This document shows, in pieces, positions 6,694 to 10,365 of a stretch of DNA of 10,365 nucleotides. How positions within the stretch are numbered: position 1 is the first letter of the stretch; each line of letters opens with the position of its first letter. Origin of the DNA: Gemmatimonadota bacterium (GTDB lineage: Bacteria > Gemmatimonadota > Gemmatimonadetes > Longimicrobiales > Longimicrobiaceae); the NCBI GenBank assembly GCA_019348475.1, contig JAHWJJ010000116.1:1-10365 (forward strand). Direction: 5' to 3'. The notes under the pieces are model-generated. The model had not been told where the DNA came from, did not search any database, and saw only the letters and a list, made by a program, of their open reading frames with translations. The position numbers and the translations under genes were made by a program.

Positions 6694-8451
6694 CTACCGC
6701 GCCTGCTCCCCCGCGATCCAGGCGCGGACGTTCGCCTCCAGCACCGTCAGGGGCACCGATCCGCTCCCCAGCACCACGTCGTGAAAGCGGCGGATGTCGA
6801 AGCGGGGGCCCAGCGCGCGCTGGGCCTCGGCGCGCAGGTCACTGATCTTCATCTGCCCCGTCTTGTACGCCAGCGCCTGGCCGGGCCACGCGATGTACCG
6901 ATCCACCTCGTTGGTGATGTTCAGGACCGTAAGGGCGCTGTTCTCGGCCATGAAGTCGATGGCCTGCTGGCGCGTCCACCCCTTCCAGTGCATCCCCGTG
7001 TCCACCACCAGCCGTAACGCGCGCCACATCTCGTACGTCAGCTGGCCGAAGGCGCTGTACGGGTCGGTGTAGAAGCCCACCTCGTATCCCAGCTGCTCCG
7101 CGTACAGCGCCCACCCTTCCACGAACGCCGTGAACCCGGCGAAGCGGCGGAACTGCGGCAGCCCTTCGAGCTCCTGCTGCAGGGCGATCTGCAGGTGGTG
7201 CCCGGGGACCGCCTCGTGAAAGGAGAGCGCCTCGATCTCGTACGTGGGGCGGCTGCGCAGGTCGTAGGTGTTCACCCAGTAGATGCCGGCCCGCGTGCCG
7301 TCGCCCGCGGGGCGCGAGTAGTAGGCGGTGGTGGTGCGCGGCGCGATGTAGTCGGGGATGGGCTTGATGCCGTACGGCATGCGCGGCAGCCGCGTGAACA
7401 GCCGCGGCAGCTCGCCGTCCATGCGCTTGAGCACCAGCGACGTGCGCTCCATCAGCGCCTCGGGCGTGCTGACGTAGAAGCGCGGGTCGGTGCGCAGGAA
7501 CTGGATGAACTCCGCGAAGCTGCCCGTAAAGCCGGTGGCGCGCATCAGCGAGTCCATCTGCGCGCGGATGCGGGCCACCTCGCGCAGCCCCGTCTGGTGC
7601 ACCTCGTCGGGCGTAAGGTCCAGCGTGGTGTATACGCGCACCCGCTGGGCGTAGAGTGCGCGCCCGTTGGGCAGCTCCGACGCGCCGATCCCCGGGCGTG
7701 CGGCGGGGACGTACTCCGACCGGATGAACTGCAGGAAGTCTCGGTACCCGGGGACCACCGACTGCTCGATCGCCTCGCGCCCGGCCGCCGCCAGCCGCGC
7801 GCGGTCCGCCTGGGGCACGCCCTCGGGGAACTCCGCGAAGGGCGCCCACAGCAGGCTCTGCGCGGGGTCGTCCACGATGTGCGGCTGGATGGTTGCATCG
7901 ATCCCCATCAGCGACACGGAGGGAAGCACCATCCCCGTGCGCACCCCCTCGCGCATCAGCGCCACGTGCTGCCCCACCCATGGGCGAAAGGCGCGCAGCC
8001 GGGCAATGTAGTTCTCGTAGTCCTCGGTGTTGTTGAGCGGGACGTTCTCCGCCAGCTGCGGAAAGAAGGTGTGGAACCCCTCGCGGTTGGTGATCGGGAT
8101 CAGATGCAGCCCCAGCTCCACCTCCTCGATGCCCTGCCGCCTCTGCCGCGCGTAGATGTCGTAGTGGATGCGCTCGTCCGGCGTAAGCGAGTCGCGGGGG
8201 ATGGCCTGCAGCCGCGCCAGGAAACGCCGGTTCTCCTCCGCGCGCCGCTGCACGTCCTCGGGCGAGGTGGGGTTCAGCAGGTGGCTGTAGCGCCGGTCGC
8301 CCAGGCTGGTGGCGAACACCGGGTTCTCACGCAGGGTGGCCTCCCAATCATCCGCGAACAGCTGCCGCAGCCGCTCCGAAGGGGTCTGCTGCGCCGCGGC
8401 CGGCGCCGTGAGCGCGAGGGCGGCGAGGGGAAGGAGGAGATGGCGCATCAT
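6694..8451 (-). CDS. Exported DUF885 family protein (putative zinc metallohydrolase)
   Basis: The start chosen is the first of two adjacent ATGs (8449-8451). It gives a 585-residue protein, the usual size for DUF885, and opens directly with a signal peptide MMRHLLLPLAALALTAPAAA, probably cleaved before Gln21. The frame stays open upstream to 8697, but that part is Arg/Pro/Ser-rich and does not look coding. The family hallmark HEAVPGHHLQ is at 412-421, followed by EGWALYAE (445-452). By analogy with zincin metallopeptidases, His412, Glu413, the His pair at 418-419 and Glu445 are candidate metal-binding or catalytic residues. The substrate is unknown for this family, though peptidase activity is often proposed. 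The signal peptide has no lipobox, so a periplasmic or secreted location is likely. The gene stands alone: it follows guaA on the same strand after a gap of about 380 bp holding hairpins, and converges on the lipoprotein gene. No Shine-Dalgarno sequence precedes the ATG. The family call is firm; the function is open. Confidence 0.92.
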   Translation of the reverse strand: MMRHLLLPLAALALTAPAAAQQTPSERLRQLFADDWEATLRENPVFATSLGDRRYSHLLNPTSPEDVQRRAEENRRFLARLQAIPRDSLTPDERIHYDIYARQRRQGIEEVELGLHLIPITNREGFHTFFPQLAENVPLNNTEDYENYIARLRAFRPWVGQHVALMREGVRTGMVLPSVSLMGIDATIQPHIVDDPAQSLLWAPFAEFPEGVPQADRARLAAAGREAIEQSVVPGYRDFLQFIRSEYVPAARPGIGASELPNGRALYAQRVRVYTTLDLTPDEVHQTGLREVARIRAQMDSLMRATGFTGSFAEFIQFLRTDPRFYVSTPEALMERTSLVLKRMDGELPRLFTRLPRMPYGIKPIPDYIAPRTTTAYYSRPAGDGTRAGIYWVNTYDLRSRPTYEIEALSFHEAVPGHHLQIALQQELEGLPQFRRFAGFTAFVEGWALYAEQLGYEVGFYTDPYSAFGQLTYEMWRALRLVVDTGMHWKGWTRQQAIDFMAENSALTVLNITNEVDRYIAWPGQALAYKTGQMKISDLRAEAQRALGPRFDIRRFHDVVLGSGSVPLTVLEANVRAWIAGEQAR

Positions 8452-8715
8452 GGGGTTACGGAGGTGCGATGGTGTCGGCCGAGCCCTGTACGGGCGAACG
8501 ATCTCGATTGGAACGCGGACCGAGCCGCGGTGGTTCGTCGTCAGCGATTCGCCCGGCCGCCGCGGCCGTGCCGGCGAACGTGGCCGTGATCGCCGCGCCC
8601 GCACCAGGAGCGAATGAATTTCGCCGCTGGAAAATCGCGAAGTCCGCCTTCGCGCCGCCTTCGCGGACTGCTCCTGCCGCGCATTGACCGAGTGCACACC
8701 CGCGGCCCCCTCGCC
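8452..8715. other. Non-coding region upstream of the DUF885 gene, with a dyad at 8641-8669
   Basis: I see no convincing gene here. AGTCCGC (8641-8647) faces GCGGACT (8663-8669), a 7-bp inverted repeat. An overlapping alternative pairs CGCGAA with TTCGCG across the left arm, so two mutually exclusive hairpins are possible. An AT-richer patch at about 8612-8636 could hold a promoter for the minus-strand DUF885 gene, but no clear -35/-10 pair is visible. Confidence 0.35.
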
Positions 8716-8787
8716 GCTGAAGCCCCGCGCAGTTGCGGGGCTTTCCGCAGTCGTTGCGGCGGCTTCAGCCGCTCCGGCCCGAAGCCG
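8716..8787. repeat. Overlapping inverted repeats downstream of guaA
   Basis: GCTGAAGCC (8716-8724) is exactly inverted as GGCTTCAGC (8761-8769), enclosing the hairpin at 8721-8742. The right arm also overlaps CGGCTTC (8760-8766), which pairs with GAAGCCG (8781-8787). At least three alternative stem-loops therefore share sequence in 72 bp. This layout resembles REP-type intergenic palindromes, but only one copy is visible here, so dispersal across the genome is not shown. Confidence 0.5.
8721..8742 (-). terminator. Hairpin downstream of guaA
   Basis: AGCCCCGC (8721-8728) pairs perfectly with GCGGGGCT (8735-8742) around a 6-nt loop; an A-T pair (8720/8743) extends the stem. It lies 90-110 bp past the guaA stop and upstream of the DUF885 gene on the same strand. 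T-runs are short on both sides, so termination of guaA transcripts is likely but not certain. Confidence 0.5.
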
Positions 8788-8829
8788 TCCCTATTCCCTA
8801 TTCCCTGTTCCCTGTTCCCTGTTCCCTAC
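8788..8829. repeat. Six-copy heptanucleotide tandem repeat (TCCCTRT)
   Basis: Six consecutive 7-bp units read TCCCTAT, TCCCTAT, TCCCTGT, TCCCTGT, TCCCTGT, TCCCTAC, without interruption. The array ends three bases before the guaA stop codon on the complementary strand (8833-8835). It is markedly lower in GC than its surroundings and strongly strand-asymmetric (pyrimidines on plus, purines on minus). It resembles the short tandemly repeated heptamers known from cyanobacteria and other bacteria, but its function is unknown. Confidence 0.9.
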
Positions 8830-8832
8830 CCG

Positions 8833-10365
8833 TCACTCCCACTCGATGGTCGCGGGCGGCTTCGAAGATATGTCATAGCACACGCGGTTGATCCCGTCCA
8901 CCTCGTTGATGATGCGTGTGGAGATCCGCGCCAGCACGTCGTGGGGAAACGGGTACCAGTCCGCCGTCATCCCGTCGCGGCTGGTGACGGCGCGCAGGGC
9001 GCACACGTTCTCGTACGTCCGCTCGTCCCCCATCACCCCCACGCTGCGGACGGGAAGGAGGACCGCGAACGCCTGCCAGATGTCGTCGTACAGCTCGGCC
9101 GCGCGGATCTCCTCCAGGTAGATGGCGTCCGCCTGGCGCAGGATGGCCAGCTCGCGCTCGTCCACCGCGCCCAGCACGCGGATGGCCAGCCCGGGGCCGG
9201 GGAACGGGTGGCGCCCCACCATCTCCTCCGGCAGCCCCAGCTCGCGCCCCACCTGCCGCACCTCGTCCTTGAACAGCTCGCGCAGCGGCTCGATCAGCGC
9301 GAAGCGCATCTTCTCCTTCAGCCCGCCCACGTTGTGGTGGGTCTTGATGGTCGCGGACGGCCCCTTGACCGACAGCGACTCGATCACGTCCGGGTACAGC
9401 GTCCCCTGCACCAGGAACCGGGCGTCGCCCCCGATCCGGTCCGACGCCTCCTCGAACACGTCGATGAAGGTGTTGCCGATGATCTTGCGCTTCTTCTCGG
9501 GATCTTCCACCCCCTTCAGCCGCTCCAGGAAGAGCGCGGACGCGTCCTCCACCTCCAGTCGGATGCCCAGGTGCGCGCGAAAGGTGCGCTCCACGCTCTC
9601 GCGCTCCCCCTGCCGCAGCAGCCCGGTATCCACGAAGATGCACGTCAGCTGGTCGCCGATGGCGCGGTGGACCAGCGACGCCGCCACCGACGAGTCCACC
9701 CCGCCCGAGAGGCCGCAGATGACGCGGTCGGTGCCGGCGAGCGCGCGGATCTTCTCGATCTCCGTCTCGATGTACGACCCCGCCGTCCACGTCGGCTCGC
9801 ACCCGCAGACGCGAAAGACGAAGTTGCCGATCATGTCGGCCCCGCGGACGGTGTGCGCCACCTCCAGGTGAAACTGCACGCCGTAGACGGGGCGGTCGTC
9901 CGCCGCGAACGCCGCCCAGGGCAGCCCTTCGGTGCTGGCGAGACGGTGGTATCCCGGCGGCGGCTGCACCACGTGGTCGCCGTGGCTCATCCACACCTGC
10001 GTCCGCTCGCCGGGATGAAAGCCGTCGAACAGCCCCCTCCCTTCTTCCACCGTGACGTGGGCGCGGCCGTACTCGCGCTTCCCCCGCTCCACCACGCCGC
10101 CTTCCAGCCAGGTGATCAGCTGCATCCCGTAGCACACGCCCAGCACCGGGATTCCCATCCGCAGCAGCTCGGGTTCCGCCGTGGGCACGTCTTCGCCGTA
10201 GACCGACGACGGACCGCCGGAAAGGATGATCCCCTTCGGCCGCCACTCGCGGATCCAGTCGAGCGAGCGCGTGGGCGGCTGGATCTCGCAGTACACCCGC
10301 TCTTCGCGGATGCGCCGCGCGATGAGCTGCGTGAACTGCGAGCCGTAGTCGATGATCAGGATGCG
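8833..10365 (-). CDS. guaA: GMP synthase (glutamine-hydrolysing), N-terminal few residues missing
   Basis: GuaA converts XMP to GMP with ATP and glutamine, the last step of de novo guanine nucleotide synthesis in the cytoplasm. The frame runs off the right edge with [20 protein letters not shown], the typical start of GuaA, so only a few residues are missing; 510 are visible. The amidotransferase domain has GVCYGMQL with the nucleophile Cys (codon 10132-10134, visible residue 78) and the His/Glu pair in QFHLEVAHT (about 9862-9870). The second of these positions is usually Pro (FHPE). The ATP-pyrophosphatase domain has the PP-loop SGGVDSS (about 9688-9708), and the C-terminal dimerisation domain ends in the typical [10 protein letters not shown]. 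Stop is TGA at 8833-8835. All catalytic residues are present, so the enzyme should work. The next gene on this strand (DUF885) starts about 380 bp downstream beyond hairpins, so guaA is probably transcribed separately; its own promoter lies outside the window. Confidence 0.98.
   Translation of the reverse strand, partial: RILIIDYGSQFTQLIARRIREERVYCEIQPPTRSLDWIREWRPKGIILSGGPSSVYGEDVPTAEPELLRMGIPVLGVCYGMQLITWLEGGVVERGKREYGRAHVTVEEGRGLFDGFHPGERTQVWMSHGDHVVQPPPGYHRLASTEGLPWAAFAADDRPVYGVQFHLEVAHTVRGADMIGNFVFRVCGCEPTWTAGSYIETEIEKIRALAGTDRVICGLSGGVDSSVAASLVHRAIGDQLTCIFVDTGLLRQGERESVERTFRAHLGIRLEVEDASALFLERLKGVEDPEKKRKIIGNTFIDVFEEASDRIGGDARFLVQGTLYPDVIESLSVKGPSATIKTHHNVGGLKEKMRFALIEPLRELFKDEVRQVGRELGLPEEMVGRHPFPGPGLAIRVLGAVDERELAILRQADAIYLEEIRAAELYDDIWQAFAVLLPVRSVGVMGDERTYENVCALRAVTSRDGMTADWYPFPHDVLARISTRIINEVDGINRVCYDISSKPPATIEWE

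Noticed and set aside
7195..8589. 464-codon plus-strand open frame antisense to the DUF885 gene
   Set aside because: DUF885 with its HEAVPGHH motif and signal peptide on the minus strand explains this region; the plus-strand reading has no recognisable content.
8452..8697. 82-residue N-terminal extension of the DUF885 protein
   Set aside because: The ATG pair at 8446-8451 opens directly into a signal peptide. The extension is Arg/Ser/Pro-rich, would bury the signal, and overlaps inverted repeats.
8788..8829. Heptamer array as a CRISPR
   Set aside because: The units are 7 bp and directly adjacent, with no spacers and no cas genes nearby.

Overview
The window is high-GC bacterial DNA. Real genes are picked out by their near-total use of G or C at third codon positions. 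It carries four intact or edge-truncated genes, one more edge-truncated gene and one broken gene. My best guess at the source is Gemmatimonadota (Longimicrobium-like) or another high-GC soil phylum. This rests on gene content: Ig-like/RCC1 secreted proteins with 'CGL..DG..YCWG' blades, DUF885, DUF4153 and very C-rich leaders. No rRNA or other marker gene settles it, so the taxonomy is inference.

Layout. (1) 2-778 (+) is the C-terminal end of a secreted protein made of bacterial Ig-like domains; its N-terminus lies outside the window. (2) 858-2657 (-) is a polytopic membrane protein of the DUF4153 family, converging on gene 1. (3) 2733-3118 (-) is a small gene just upstream of, and possibly co-transcribed with, the DUF4153 gene. 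It carries an in-frame TAG and an apparent one-base frameshift; I do not recognise its family. (4) 3119-3411 is a divergent intergenic region. (5) 3412-6624 (+) is a large predicted lipoprotein. It has a stalk of six Big_1-like Ig domains, containing a two-domain tandem duplication of about 200 residues, then one Big_2-like domain, then an RCC1-type domain of seven repeats with one Cys pair per repeat. (6) A perfect 12-bp GC hairpin at 6635-6667 separates it from (7) the convergent gene 6694-8451 (-), an exported DUF885 family putative metallohydrolase. (8) 8452-8832 is non-coding and holds several hairpins and a six-copy 7-bp tandem repeat. (9) 8833-10365 (-) is guaA, GMP synthase, complete except for a few N-terminal residues.

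The genes do not form one evident pathway. guaA and DUF885 are housekeeping or stand-alone functions. The two Ig-like proteins are paralogous in design (Big_1-like domains followed by a Big_2-like domain) and flank the DUF4153 locus, but only the second has the propeller. I found no CRISPR array, transposase, tRNA or rRNA, and nothing that clearly amounts to a new multi-gene system. The most notable signals are the Cys-paired propeller on a duplicated Ig stalk, the doubly lesioned small gene, and the repeat-rich spacer next to guaA.
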